Translations under genes and position numbers: made by a program
In this document: piece by piece, positions 21,814-31,012 of the stretch
Layout of the letters: every line of letters starts with the position of its first letter
Position numbering within the stretch: position 1 is the stretch's first letter
Notes under the pieces: model-generated
What the model was told of the DNA's origin: nothing
The model's database searches: none
The model's input: the letters and a program-made list of their open reading frames with translations, nothing else
Assembly: GCA_028278225.1 (NCBI GenBank)
Contig: JANQEU010000018.1
Location: 1 to 49,653, forward strand
Reading direction: 5' to 3'
From: Cyclobacteriaceae bacterium
GTDB taxonomy: Bacteria > Bacteroidota > Bacteroidia > Cytophagales > Cyclobacteriaceae
DNA: 49,653 bases

Positions 21814-24426
21814 ATGATGAGGAACATAGTAGCCAGAACCATTTTTCTTTTTTCTCTATCCATTTCATTTTGCCTGTACAGCCAGGTTCCGAAACCTGAA
21901 GATGTTTTCGGATTCAGGGTTGGTGACGATTTCAAACTTGCCGATTATGGTCAGATCCTCGATTACCTGGATCAACTGGCGGAGGCTTCACCAAGGGTGA
22001 TCAGCGCCGAGATCGGAGAATCCGTCCTGGGCCGGCCCATGCTCCTGTTGTTTATCTCGAGTGAAGAAAATCTTGCCAGGCTGGAGGAGTACCGTCAAAT
22101 GAATGAGGCCATTGCCCGTGCAAAAATTGATGAGGCTACTGCCAGAGAATATACCAAAGACAGTAAGGCAGTTATCTGGATCGATGGCGGAATGCACGCA
22201 AGTGAGAAGGCTCACGGGCAAATGACATCCGAACTGGCGTGGAGGGTAGCGACGGAGGAATCGGATGAAATGAAAAAGATCAGGGATAATGTTATTTTTC
22301 TGCTGATGCCTGTTATGAATCCCGACGGGCTGGACATTGTAGTTGACTGGTATCGGCAACAATTCGGGACACCCTTTGAAACCACCAATCCACCATGGCT
22401 GTACCATCATTATGTGGGACATGACAACAACAGGGACTGGTTTATGAACAACATGCCTGAAACCTACCACGTGAATGAGGTGCTTTATAATCAATGGTAT
22501 CCGCAGATTGTTTACAACCAGCATCAAACCGGTCCCAGTTGGACGCGTATCTTTGTTCCCCCTTTCTCAGACCCCGTAAATCCCAGGATCCATCCCGGCG
22601 TAACGACTGGCACCAATCTCATAGGTACTGCCATGTCCAATCGATTTGCGATGGAAAACATGTCGGGAGTTGTATCACATCTCCAGTACAGTATGTGGTG
22701 GAATGGCGGTGGCAGAACCACGCCGTATTATCACAATATGATCGGTATCCTGACGGAGACAAGCCATGCTACGCCAACACCAAGGTTTTATCCTCCCGAT
22801 TCCGTTCCAAAGATCGTAGGTCACAGGCGTGGAAATATTACAACGGATGGCACAAAAATATTTTACCCCTACCCCTGGGAAGCTGGTGAATCCAAATTCC
22901 GGCAGGCGGTGGATTACATGATCACCGGATCCATTGCCATCCTCGACTATGCCGCGGATCGCAAGGAAGAACTATTGTATAATTTCTACAAGATGGGCAG
23001 GGATGCCATCGAAAGTAAAGTACTGGAGGAATTTTATGCTTATGTGATCCCTTATGACCAATGGGATAGAGGAGAAGCGGTCAACATGGTGAACATCCTG
23101 CGAGGCGGTGGAATTGAGATCCACCGTGCCACGAAGGACTTCTCCGTGAGAGATAAAAAATATCAGGCAGGATCATTTATTGCTTATGCGGCACAATCTT
23201 TCAGACCATACCTTGAAGACCTGATGGAAACGCAGAAATATCCCAGCAGAAACGAATATCCCGGCGGCCCTCCCATTCCACCCTATGATCTGGCGGGGTG
23301 GACGCTTCCCATGCAAATGGGGGTCACGGTGGATAAGATCACGGATCCTTTTGACGCCACTACCGAGGAGATCTCCGTCCGGGCGGAAATCGAACCGGGC
23401 GATGTGAAAAAAGGAAGCTACGGTTATATTGTCAGTGGCAGGGAAAATGGTGCTTACAATGCGATCAATCAATTACTGACCGCCGGTGTAACGGTGTACA
23501 GGGCTACAGAATCGGCAGGCAAGATTGTCATGGGTGATTTCATTGTAGCAGGCGGACATGAGAAAGTGCAGGACCTGGCGAGGTTGACCGGTGTGGACTT
23601 CACTGGAGTCAATGCTGAACCGGATGTATCAAAACTCCAGTTTGAAAAACCGAAGGTAGGGTTATATAAGTCCTGGGTCTCTAACATGGATGAAGGCTGG
23701 ACGCGCTGGTTTCTGACGGAGTATAATTTTGACTGGGACACGCTGCATGACAATGACATCCAAACACGCGATCTCTCGGAATTTGACGCGATCATCATCC
23801 CGGACCAATCTTCGGACAGAATCCTCAACGGGCATCACAAGGGATTTATGCCGGAACAATACACCGGCGGTATGGGCCTGGAAGGAGCTTTGAAAATAAA
23901 ACAGTATGCCCAGGAAGGTGGTACACTTATTACATTTGACAGGGCCAGTGATTTTGTGACCGATCAATTGGGGCTACCTGTCAGAAACAATGTCCGCAAT
24001 TTATCCGACAAGCAATTTTTCATACCGGGCTCACTGATAAGAACTGACGTGGATAATACCAATCCCCTGGCCTATGGCATGCAGGAACAGGTGGCAGCTT
24101 CGTTCAATCGAAGCAGGGCATATTCAGTCCTGGTCAAGCGCAACAAAGGGGAAGGTGGCAATGAAACAACAGTACAAAAAGGTCCCGGACCTGACGCGAA
24201 GGTGGTAGCATCTTATGCAAAAGACGATTTGCTGATGTCCGGCTGGGCCCTGAATGAGAAAAGATATATCGGAGGTAAAGGCGCCATGATGAGGGTAGGT
24301 TACGGAAAAGGCAATGTCATTTTGTTCGGATTCCGCCCTCAATTCAGAGGTCAGCCGCGGGCAACCTACAAGTTGATCTTTAATTCGATCTACGCCGGTT
24401 CAATAAGCGGGGACGTTGAGAGATGA
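21814..24426 (+). CDS. secreted M14-family zinc carboxypeptidase
   Basis: The product is 870 residues from the ATG pair at 21814/21817, chosen because MRNIVARTIFLFSLSISF is a signal peptide; the longer frame starts with TTG. The M14 motifs are GGMHASEKAHG (HxxE, H128 and E131) and YNQHQTG (H237), with the substrate-binding DNNRDW at about 204-209. The C-terminal half (from about 540) looks like a beta-rich and glutamine-amidotransferase-like region ending in a barrel-type FGFRPQFRGQ stretch. Length and layout agree with large periplasmic M14 peptidases of Bacteroidota that scavenge peptides. It is a single gene. Confidence 0.92.
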   Translation: MMRNIVARTIFLFSLSISFCLYSQVPKPEDVFGFRVGDDFKLADYGQILDYLDQLAEASPRVISAEIGESVLGRPMLLLFISSEENLARLEEYRQMNEAIARAKIDEATAREYTKDSKAVIWIDGGMHASEKAHGQMTSELAWRVATEESDEMKKIRDNVIFLLMPVMNPDGLDIVVDWYRQQFGTPFETTNPPWLYHHYVGHDNNRDWFMNNMPETYHVNEVLYNQWYPQIVYNQHQTGPSWTRIFVPPFSDPVNPRIHPGVTTGTNLIGTAMSNRFAMENMSGVVSHLQYSMWWNGGGRTTPYYHNMIGILTETSHATPTPRFYPPDSVPKIVGHRRGNITTDGTKIFYPYPWEAGESKFRQAVDYMITGSIAILDYAADRKEELLYNFYKMGRDAIESKVLEEFYAYVIPYDQWDRGEAVNMVNILRGGGIEIHRATKDFSVRDKKYQAGSFIAYAAQSFRPYLEDLMETQKYPSRNEYPGGPPIPPYDLAGWTLPMQMGVTVDKITDPFDATTEEISVRAEIEPGDVKKGSYGYIVSGRENGAYNAINQLLTAGVTVYRATESAGKIVMGDFIVAGGHEKVQDLARLTGVDFTGVNAEPDVSKLQFEKPKVGLYKSWVSNMDEGWTRWFLTEYNFDWDTLHDNDIQTRDLSEFDAIIIPDQSSDRILNGHHKGFMPEQYTGGMGLEGALKIKQYAQEGGTLITFDRASDFVTDQLGLPVRNNVRNLSDKQFFIPGSLIRTDVDNTNPLAYGMQEQVAASFNRSRAYSVLVKRNKGEGGNETTVQKGPGPDAKVVASYAKDDLLMSGWALNEKRYIGGKGAMMRVGYGKGNVILFGFRPQFRGQPRATYKLIFNSIYAGSISGDVER

Positions 24427-24613
24427 TCAGACACCGGTAGCCCCATTCCGGCACTCCCGGGAAATTAGATTATTCTTAGATAGAATATTACTTTTCATAC
24501 GATAACCCAGTTATTCTCAGGAAGTTACAGGCGGTTCATTCCATCAATGGAAGAATTGAACCGGTAATATTCCGGCTCATTCAAAATCCTTATTCCCCGT
24601 TTGTCCCTGTTTC

Positions 24614-24621
24614 TACTTTTG
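24614..24621 (+). promoter_or_regulatory. -7 promoter box upstream of the PorE-like gene
   Basis: TACTTTTG matches the Bacteroidota -7 consensus TAnnTTTG, 22 bp before the start codon at 24644. No good -33 TTTG lies at the usual 19-20 bp spacing, so this is a weak call. The 217-bp gap before the gene shows no other feature. Confidence 0.4.
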
Positions 24622-24643
24622 ACTCGGCCAACTATGGAAAAAT

Positions 24644-26638
24644 ATGAAAACATCAAGAGTTCTTTTGGTGATGGCCGGATTGACCATCACTGCGATGCAT
24701 TCACCGGCGCAAAACCTTGAAAAGTTAATTGGCGATGCCGATTACACCTTGTACAAGGAAGATTTCGGGTCCGCACTAAAACAATATGATTACATTCAGC
24801 TCCTCCACCCGGAAGAGGAAAGCATTATTTACCACCGGGAAATAGCCCGCCACCTGACAACCGGAAGGGGGTCTTCCATGGAGAAATTGCTCACCTATGA
24901 GGAGACTAAAGGTTACTCTGACAAATTCTATAATTACTGGTTAGGGCGTGTACATTTTGGCAGGTATGAATTTGATAAGGCCAAAGAACATTTTGAGGCT
25001 TTTCTGAAACTCAAAGCCTATAAGAGTAAGGAAATCATTGAGGAGACAAAGTTCTTCGTTAGATGGATTGACATTGCAAAAGGGTACTACAATGATCCTG
25101 ATTACTATGAAATTGAACCGATATCGGGCCCTGTAAATTCCATCTACGCAGATATATCACCTACTTTTTTCAAAGAAAATAATGAATTGCTCTACGCTTC
25201 CGCCAGACCGGGATTTGAAAATCCCGAAGAGATGACATATCAGATCTATCATTCGAAAAAAGACGGATACAATTGGTCCATCCCTTCGGTTATTAAGGAG
25301 CTTGGAACATTCGCCGAAAAAAATGCCAAAGTTGAAGTGGTCAACCAGGACGGGAAACTGTTTATATACCGTGAAAACAACGGTGGTGACTTGTATTATA
25401 GCGAGCCCACTTCACAGGGCTGGACAGAACCGGCGGAGTTTGACACAAAGGTCAGGAAAAGCCTTGTGGAGTCCCACTTCTTCATTAATGATAACGAAGA
25501 CTATATCTTGTTCGCCTCGGATAAAGGCGGAAATGGTCTGGACCTGCTGGAATCAAGATTTGACAAAGATCTTGACGAATGGACTGACCCCTCGCCACTA
25601 AAGGGCGGTGTTAATACCATATCTAACGAGGATTTCCCATACCTTTCCAGCGATGGAAAATATCTTTATTTCAGCTCCGACCGGCCGGGCGGGGTTGGTG
25701 GTTTCGACATCTATCGATCAGTTTTAGAACCCGGGTCAGGGGTATGGTCAGAACCCGAAAATCTCGGATTTCCGGTAAATACGATCGACGACGAAATAAA
25801 TTTTGTCCTGAATCCTGATCGCAAAACGGGGTATTTCAGCTCCAACCGTCTCCACGGAAAAGGTGACTATGACATTTACTTCTTCCACGAAATCCAAAAA
25901 TTGGTAACAAAAGGTTTGATCTCCGATCTGTCCACAGGGGCTCCGCTGTCAAACGTAACCGTAAAATTTCATCCTAAGAGATACCAGGACGAATCTTTTA
26001 AGGCAACAACCGATGACCAGGGAAGATATGAGGTAAGCCTCATCGCCAAAGAAGAATTTAATGTGGAAGTATTGTTTTCGGATCAACTGATCTTTGAAGG
26101 TTCCTTTGCAAGTGTAACAGATGATTTTAATGCCCCGATCAAAAAGGATTTTCAGATAACATTACCCGTTACTTTAGAAGACCATCCGGACTATGTCAGC
26201 CTGTTTGGGGGTGAAAACTCAGCAAGAGTGTCTACCCTGGACATGTTGGGTAACAAATTCCGCATAGGCCAGAAGGCGGTGATCAATAATATCTACTTTG
26301 CTTTTGAATCAGACGAGATCATTGTAGATAATGATCATGTTGTTGATCATATCTATGACATGCTAAACAAAAACAAAGCCCTGAAAATCGAGATCGGCGG
26401 GCATACGGATAATGTGGGAACGGAGGAATTCAACAAATCCCTCTCACTCAAACGAGCTGAGCGAATTGCCGGGATTTTGATAAGCAAGGGCATCGAGCCG
26501 GCGCGGCTGAAGGCGGTGGGTTACGGCGAAACGCAGCCTTTGGCGTCCAATGATGATGAGGTTGACGGCCGGGAGCTTAACAGACGGATCGAAATAAAAG
26601 TAATAGAAATTACCGATGACATGATTTCAAGCATCTAG
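24644..26638 (+). CDS. PorE-like TPR-PD40-CRD-OmpA envelope protein
   Basis: The product is 664 residues: signal peptide (VLLVMAGLTITAMHSPAQ), TPR-like helices (about 20-140), a PD40 beta-propeller (YLYFSSDRPGGVGGFDIYRS and GYFSSNRLHGKGDYDIYFF), a carboxypeptidase-regulatory-like domain (about 425-490) and a C-terminal OmpA peptidoglycan-binding domain (HTDNVGTEEFNKSLSLKRAE to ELNRRIEIKV). This order and length match PorE, the T9SS periplasmic protein that binds peptidoglycan. Paralogues with the same architecture are common, so the T9SS role is not certain. A second such protein is encoded at 40459. Confidence 0.88.
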   Translation: MKTSRVLLVMAGLTITAMHSPAQNLEKLIGDADYTLYKEDFGSALKQYDYIQLLHPEEESIIYHREIARHLTTGRGSSMEKLLTYEETKGYSDKFYNYWLGRVHFGRYEFDKAKEHFEAFLKLKAYKSKEIIEETKFFVRWIDIAKGYYNDPDYYEIEPISGPVNSIYADISPTFFKENNELLYASARPGFENPEEMTYQIYHSKKDGYNWSIPSVIKELGTFAEKNAKVEVVNQDGKLFIYRENNGGDLYYSEPTSQGWTEPAEFDTKVRKSLVESHFFINDNEDYILFASDKGGNGLDLLESRFDKDLDEWTDPSPLKGGVNTISNEDFPYLSSDGKYLYFSSDRPGGVGGFDIYRSVLEPGSGVWSEPENLGFPVNTIDDEINFVLNPDRKTGYFSSNRLHGKGDYDIYFFHEIQKLVTKGLISDLSTGAPLSNVTVKFHPKRYQDESFKATTDDQGRYEVSLIAKEEFNVEVLFSDQLIFEGSFASVTDDFNAPIKKDFQITLPVTLEDHPDYVSLFGGENSARVSTLDMLGNKFRIGQKAVINNIYFAFESDEIIVDNDHVVDHIYDMLNKNKALKIEIGGHTDNVGTEEFNKSLSLKRAERIAGILISKGIEPARLKAVGYGETQPLASNDDEVDGRELNRRIEIKVIEITDDMISSI

Positions 26639-26687
26639 ACGGGACCTTCTCTTGCCAGCTGAGCAGGTAGTCGTCTTACAATTACTT

Positions 26688-26840
26688 GAAGCTGTCTCAA
26701 AAGTCAAAAATTAACGAATTCCTGACCCCGATATTTATCGGGGGAAGGATCTCAATCTACTGATAACCAGTATCAACTATAAGGAGATTCTTCGCCCCGA
26801 TGTATCGGGACTCAGAAATCGGGACTTTTGAAACAGCTTC
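26688..26840. mobile_element. MITE-like element with 18-bp terminal inverted repeats
   Basis: The ends are GAAGCTGTCTCAAAAGTC and GACTTTTGAAACAGCTTC, complementary in 17 of 18 positions, and the element is 153 bp long. Inside are two short hairpins (CCCGATATTTATCGGGG and CCCCGATGTATCGGGA-like). There is no reading frame and no obvious target duplication. The ends resemble inverted repeats of transposon families in Bacteroidota, so a parent transposase elsewhere in the genome is expected. Confidence 0.75.
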
Positions 26841-26858
26841 TTATTTTTTGCTTGTGAA

Positions 26859-27308
26859 CTATTTCAGATTGAGTGTGAATTTTTTATGGGAATGGATAAA
26901 TCCTTCACGCTCATAAAATTTATGTGTCAGTATCCGTTTATTTCCGGACGTTACTTCCAGTTGAACGATCCCCTGATTGTTTGCCCATTCCCTGAGTTCA
27001 GCAATGAGTTTCTTACCGATACCAAGCCCCCTGCTTTGCGGCCTGACATACATTTCCTGGATCTCCCCTATCTTTTGACCACCATGATGAAGTAATCGCT
27101 GCGAGTGACAGCTTAAATACCCAACAGAAATGTGATCCGTTTCCGCGATCAGATAATTGAATTCAGGGTTGTTTATATTCCGGATAAACGCTTCTTTCAG
27201 AACTTCCACATCGAAAACCGTTTCTTCCAAATGATTCATGAAATCATAGACCGCTTTGAAATCATCTTCAACAGCTGTTCTTATGATTAACTCGCTATTC
27301 GCTTTCAT
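26859..27308 (-). CDS. GNAT-family N-acetyltransferase
   Basis: The product is 149 residues, a single GNAT domain. IGEIQEMYVRPQSRGLGIGKKLIAEL (given as IGEIQEMYVRPQSRG and LGIGKKLIAEL) contains the acetyl-CoA-binding R/QxxGxG/A loop, and HKFYEREGF is the typical end motif. The substrate is unknown; small-molecule acetylation is likely. It is separate from the HEAT-repeat gene upstream on the same strand (63-bp gap), and the MITE lies 18 bp downstream. Confidence 0.92.
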   Translation of the reverse strand: MKANSELIIRTAVEDDFKAVYDFMNHLEETVFDVEVLKEAFIRNINNPEFNYLIAETDHISVGYLSCHSQRLLHHGGQKIGEIQEMYVRPQSRGLGIGKKLIAELREWANNQGIVQLEVTSGNKRILTHKFYEREGFIHSHKKFTLNLK

Positions 27309-27371
27309 AGTCGCATTGCTGTATCCGTGGATTCAGGTTAAACCCTGTTGTAATGTCAGCCAGGTCCGGTT

Positions 27372-28004
27372 TCAGGCAATTAGTTTCCTCTTTACTTTTT
27401 TGGCCCATGTCCTGATACCGGCTTTTTTGTCTGATTCATATTGAGTGACATACTCCAGGAGTGTATTCTTTTGACTCTTATCGAGTAAATGAATCATCTT
27501 TTCAAAGCTCTCGAATACCCTGGTTATCCTGTCAGGATGTTGTGAGAAAGCCTCAATCAGTCGCGGGAAGCAACGGTCACAATCCGCCTTTGAGACTGCG
27601 CCCATGTACCCAAGGTAGGTGATGGCTCTGTCCCGGAGGACCGTACCACACGTTGGATCCAGATACTTTATCACCGTCTCAAAAACATCCCGGGCCAGTT
27701 GTGGCTGAAGCTGAGCGCACAAGCCGAATGTATGGATCATCATCCACCTGGTCTGCGGCTCACTGTAATCAAGGGCCGAGGTCAGTTCGCCTAATTGACC
27801 GGCCACCAACCCGGGTGATTCTTCAGCAACTTTTTCGATGATCTTGGCTGCTCCGCTTCTCACATTTTTACTATCAAAATGAATAAGCTTAATAGCCTCA
27901 CGGAGAAGATCTTCGTTGCCCTCCAGAACTTCCACAGCCAGCTGCTTCCCCAGGGCAGATGACACCGTGCCCTTGTTTTCTTTCAGTTGGTCAAGTAAGG
28001 TCAT
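27372..28004 (-). CDS. HEAT-repeat protein
   Basis: The product is 210 residues composed of HEAT-like helical pairs (for example VRSGAAKIIEKVAEESPGLV, TRWMMIHTFGLCAQLQPQLA and LRDRAITYLGYMGAVSKADC). It is cytoplasmic, without catalytic motifs. Such proteins serve as scaffolds or, in some families, as DNA alkylation repair-like proteins, but the arginine and aromatic DNA-binding signature is not evident. It lies downstream of the ArsR-SRPBCC-DUF1059 cluster with an 80-bp gap and may be read separately. Confidence 0.8.
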   Translation of the reverse strand: MTLLDQLKENKGTVSSALGKQLAVEVLEGNEDLLREAIKLIHFDSKNVRSGAAKIIEKVAEESPGLVAGQLGELTSALDYSEPQTRWMMIHTFGLCAQLQPQLARDVFETVIKYLDPTCGTVLRDRAITYLGYMGAVSKADCDRCFPRLIEAFSQHPDRITRVFESFEKMIHLLDKSQKNTLLEYVTQYESDKKAGIRTWAKKVKRKLIA

Positions 28005-28084
28005 ATTTGATTAATGTGCATTGGACAAAAGTCAGAAGTTCGATCTGATGTAGTTTACACATTTGTTAACAACTGCTCTTCCTG

Positions 28085-28324
28085 TTACTCATCTTCGGGC
28101 AGTGCGTCAAATTCTTTTCTTTTATTTCCAAACCACTCGTTCATAGCTTCCGGTGATTTCATAAGTTCACGCATTTCTTCCATGGCCTTCAGATGCGGCT
28201 CATCTCCTTTTTGAAACATCTCGGTACCATGATTTTTACTCATTTCCGCTATTTCTTCAAATGTTTCAGCCTGGAATACCGTGTCACAGGCGCCACCTAG
28301 TTGTTTACAGGTCATTGATTTCAT
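28085..28324 (-). CDS. DUF1059 family protein
   Basis: The product is 79 residues, starting KSMTCKQLGGACDTVFQAET, the typical DUF1059 opening with two Cys residues, and continuing with a helical EEIAEMSKNHGTEMF stretch. The family is of unknown function. It lies 27 bp after the SRPBCC gene in the ArsR operon, and this co-occurrence is common in Bacteroidota. Confidence 0.85.
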   Translation of the reverse strand: MKSMTCKQLGGACDTVFQAETFEEIAEMSKNHGTEMFQKGDEPHLKAMEEMRELMKSPEAMNEWFGNKRKEFDALPEDE

Positions 28325-28351
28325 ATTTCTCTTTTTTAATTGATTGTAAGT

Positions 28352-28828
28352 TTAAAAGTTTGCTTGATCTATGTTTTCCCGGATGTAGTCACCGAGTCCG
28401 TCAAATACAGATCCCCATCCATTTTGTACTCCCATTTTTTCCTGCTGTATCTTATACGCTTCCGTCGGATGGACTATGTTGAACGTAAAATTGGTTTTAT
28501 CTCCGTCTGGTTCAAACAATGCCTGTATTTCAACACCCTCGGTCATCGGTTTGAAATCAGCTGATGAAATGATCTTTTCAAATTCCACAATTTCCTTATA
28601 CACCCCTTCGGAAATGAATTCTTTACCCTTCTCCGTAAGCATGCTGAACCTCCAGGAGCCACCAACCCTGAAGTCATGTTCAAGTACTTCTGTCTTCATA
28701 CCACGAGGAGCCCACCAGTGGGAGATGTGTTCCGGTTGTGTCCATGCTTCCCAGACTACCTCAATGGGAGCATCAAAAGTTCGCTTTATTGTTATGGTGC
28801 AATTCTTATTTGGGTCCGTGTTCACCAT
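28352..28828 (-). CDS. SRPBCC (AHSA1-like) domain protein
   Basis: The product is 158 residues with the START/Bet v1-like fold expected from TIKRTFDAPIEVVWEAWTQPEHISHWWAPRG (quoted as TIKRTFDAPIEVVWEAWT and PEHISHWWAPRG). AHSA1-type proteins bind hydrophobic ligands or protein partners. It overlaps the ArsR gene by 23 bp, the standard pairing in which the ArsR protein regulates its own operon. Confidence 0.93.
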   Translation of the reverse strand: MVNTDPNKNCTITIKRTFDAPIEVVWEAWTQPEHISHWWAPRGMKTEVLEHDFRVGGSWRFSMLTEKGKEFISEGVYKEIVEFEKIISSADFKPMTEGVEIQALFEPDGDKTNFTFNIVHPTEAYKIQQEKMGVQNGWGSVFDGLGDYIRENIDQANF

Positions 28829-29150
28829 CTTTGTTGCTTTTAGATTGCAATTGCATTAAATACTCTTCAAAAGAATCCAATCGTTCTTCCCAGAGATCTT
28901 TGTACTGTTCCATCCACAGGAAAGCAGGCACCAAACCGGACGGGTTTATGTTACAATGGCGTTCCCTCCCTTTTTGATCGATCGTTATCAATCCACATTC
29001 ATTTAAGATCTTGACGTGCTTTGAAATCGCCGGCCGGCTGATCGCAAATTTTTCTGCGATTTCATTGACCGTGAGTATTTCTCTTGAAAGCACATCAATG
29101 ATATCCCGTCTCACGGGGTCAGCTATAGCCTGAAATACATCTCGTCTCAT
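28806..29150 (-). CDS. ArsR-family transcriptional regulator
   Basis: The product is 114 residues with a winged helix-turn-helix: IADPVRRDIIDVLSREILTV, then EKFAISRPAISKHVKILNEC as the recognition helix and GLITIDQKGRERHCNINP as the wing. No clustered Cys metal site is visible, so this is the non-metal subgroup usually paired with SRPBCC proteins. It leads the operon with the SRPBCC and DUF1059 genes. Confidence 0.94.
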   Translation of the reverse strand: MRRDVFQAIADPVRRDIIDVLSREILTVNEIAEKFAISRPAISKHVKILNECGLITIDQKGRERHCNINPSGLVPAFLWMEQYKDLWEERLDSFEEYLMQLQSKSNKDGEHGPK

Positions 29151-29173
29151 TGTAATGAGTAACCAATCGATTA

Positions 29174-29205
29174 CGAATATATATGTAACCGTTTAATTAC
29201 GCAAA
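29174..29205 (-). promoter_or_regulatory. promoter of the ArsR-SRPBCC operon
   Basis: On the minus strand TTTG (29205-29202) and TATATTCG (29181-29174) are 20 bp apart, close to the TTTG-N19/20-TAnnTTTG consensus with one mismatch in the -7 box. The AT-rich region with GTTAC repeats around it (GGTTACATATATATTCGTAA) may carry the ArsR operator. The rest of 29206-29378 shows nothing that I recognise. Confidence 0.5.
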
Positions 29206-29378
29206 TGCCAGCTGTTTTTTAATTGGACAGTGCCGGAAGAATGTGTCGGGATACAAATTATTAAGGATAAAGATTGGGCTGTTTTCTCTATCGTTCGTCA
29301 AGGTGATCAGAAAAGTAATGGCTTCGAACAATGTCGCTTCACAGAGTGTTCAGTTTTCGTTATGTGCCGTTTCACTGT

Positions 29379-29867
29379 TTAGTCTGTAGAACAAGGTTGG
29401 TCTACCTTCGATCTCTTTTCTTCTACCAAATACATGTTTAATCGTTTGCAGACATTTTCAGATGCGCTGTTAGGCTTATCCATCGCTGCGGTGACATGAT
29501 CAAAATGCAAATGGTCAAAAGCATAATCTATCAGGCTTTCGGAAGCTTCGGTTGCATATCCTTTGCCGGTATATTCGGGTAACAATGCGTAAAGAAGTTG
29601 TGGTTGATTTTCACCAAAAAAATACCAAAAGCCCGCATACCCCATATATTCATTGTTTTGGGAATTTGTAATTTTCCACAAGCCCCATTTTTCTTTCCGG
29701 AATCTTTCTTCTACTTCCTGAAGAATTTCTGCCGATAATGTTTCAGGGATTTCCCGGTTGTCCCAAAGGAATTGTTTTACGTGAGCATTGATATTGCACC
29801 TGTGAAAAACCTCCAGGTCTCTTTTCCCCATTGGGAGTAAATTCAATCTCTCCGTCTGTAGTTTCAT
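29379..29867 (-). CDS. GNAT acetyltransferase, RimJ/RimL type
   Basis: From the ATG at 29867 the product is 162 residues; an in-frame GTG at 29915 is less likely because the extra 16 residues do not fit the family. The start MKLQTERLNLLPMGKRDLE is typical of ribosomal-protein-type GNATs. The acetyl-CoA region is LLPEYTGKGYATEASESLID and the end is NSASENVCKRLNMYLVEE. Protein N-terminal or antibiotic-like acetylation is possible, with the substrate unknown. Confidence 0.9.
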   Translation of the reverse strand: MKLQTERLNLLPMGKRDLEVFHRCNINAHVKQFLWDNREIPETLSAEILQEVEERFRKEKWGLWKITNSQNNEYMGYAGFWYFFGENQPQLLYALLPEYTGKGYATEASESLIDYAFDHLHFDHVTAAMDKPNSASENVCKRLNMYLVEEKRSKVDQPCSTD

Positions 29868-30020
29868 GGGCTTCAAATTTATTGGATCTTCCTTTCTGAC
29901 AACACCTGTTTTCACTTTGACTATGAAATTATGGGATTTAACAGGCTACAGCTTTTTTTACCAGCCCCAGGGACTAATTGCCTGACCCGGATCGTATGTG
30001 AGTTCTTCAGGTTATCGGGA

Positions 30021-30908
30021 TTAGTTATCGCTTATTTCAATGTACCATTTCTTCAATTCACTTCCTATCGTATGTGGATTGTCTTCCTGAACAAAATGAA
30101 TTCCTTTTCCTATGTCCACCATGGTAATATTTGGAAAATTTTCTTTTATCCACGGCACTTCGTTGATTGGAATAAGCATACCAGGACTGGCGTAGAAACA
30201 GATTTTGGGAATCTCTGTCTCCTGTAACCACCGGTTATAATTATCCACTGCCTTGGCCGTGTGTAATGGTCGTCCCCTCAAAGGCACATCTCTTGGAAAT
30301 ACATAGGAAGGTTTTCGGCTTTTTAAAGTCCTGAAGGGGGCGGCATAAGCTTCCATCTCTTCAGCGGTCAGTTTTCTGTGAACACCATCCGGTAGCATCT
30401 TCCTGACAAACTGATTGCCGACACCAAGCATTAACCAGCTGAAAAACTTTGACCGGATCAATCTAAAAGCCATCTTAAGGCTGAATGTCAACTTATTCCA
30501 ATCTTTTTGTTCGTACATCGCCTCCATAAAAGCAATGCCCTTGATGTTGTTCCGGTGTGTGTTGGCGTAGTGGAAACCCAGCCCTGAACCCCAGTCCTGA
30601 ACCACAATTGTAATATTTTTTAGATCGAGCTTTTCAATGAATGCTTCCAAATATTGGTATGTAGCCCTAAATCCGTAATCGATATCCGGCTTATCTGACT
30701 TACCGAATCCAATCAGGTCCACAGCAATAGCCCTTGCATTTTCGGTAACATATGGGATAATATTTCGCCATATGTATGAAGATGTTGGATTACCATGGAT
30801 AAACAGAACAGGGTCTCCCTTTCCTTCGTCTACGTAGTGGATTTTGCTTCCCTTTATGTCTAAATATTTAGATTCAAATGGGAATTCTGATGATATGTCG
30901 TTTCTCAT
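30021..30908 (-). CDS. haloalkane dehalogenase, HLD-II type
   Basis: From the ATG at 30908 the product is 295 residues, the usual HLD-II length; upstream ATG (30947) and TTG (31001) starts are possible. It has HGNPTSSYIWRNII with the halide-binding Asn, the nucleophile Asp in VVQDWGSGLGF followed by the halide-binding Trp, the catalytic Glu in GIAFMEAMY and the His in GIHFVQED. The Asn-Trp halide pair and Asp-His-Glu triad place it in subfamily II (LinB/DhaA-like). It hydrolyses carbon-halogen bonds. It lies right after an HLD-I gene and is probably co-transcribed. Confidence 0.9.
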   Translation of the reverse strand: MRNDISSEFPFESKYLDIKGSKIHYVDEGKGDPVLFIHGNPTSSYIWRNIIPYVTENARAIAVDLIGFGKSDKPDIDYGFRATYQYLEAFIEKLDLKNITIVVQDWGSGLGFHYANTHRNNIKGIAFMEAMYEQKDWNKLTFSLKMAFRLIRSKFFSWLMLGVGNQFVRKMLPDGVHRKLTAEEMEAYAAPFRTLKSRKPSYVFPRDVPLRGRPLHTAKAVDNYNRWLQETEIPKICFYASPGMLIPINEVPWIKENFPNITMVDIGKGIHFVQEDNPHTIGSELKKWYIEISDN

Positions 30909-31012
30909 TTCTGACAAATTTTTCGGATATGCTGACGATAGCTCCATTTTACCTGGAACCACCGTTCCCCGGTGTGTCGCGGGGCTGTGTTTTCGTGACA
31001 ATCTTTAATCTG

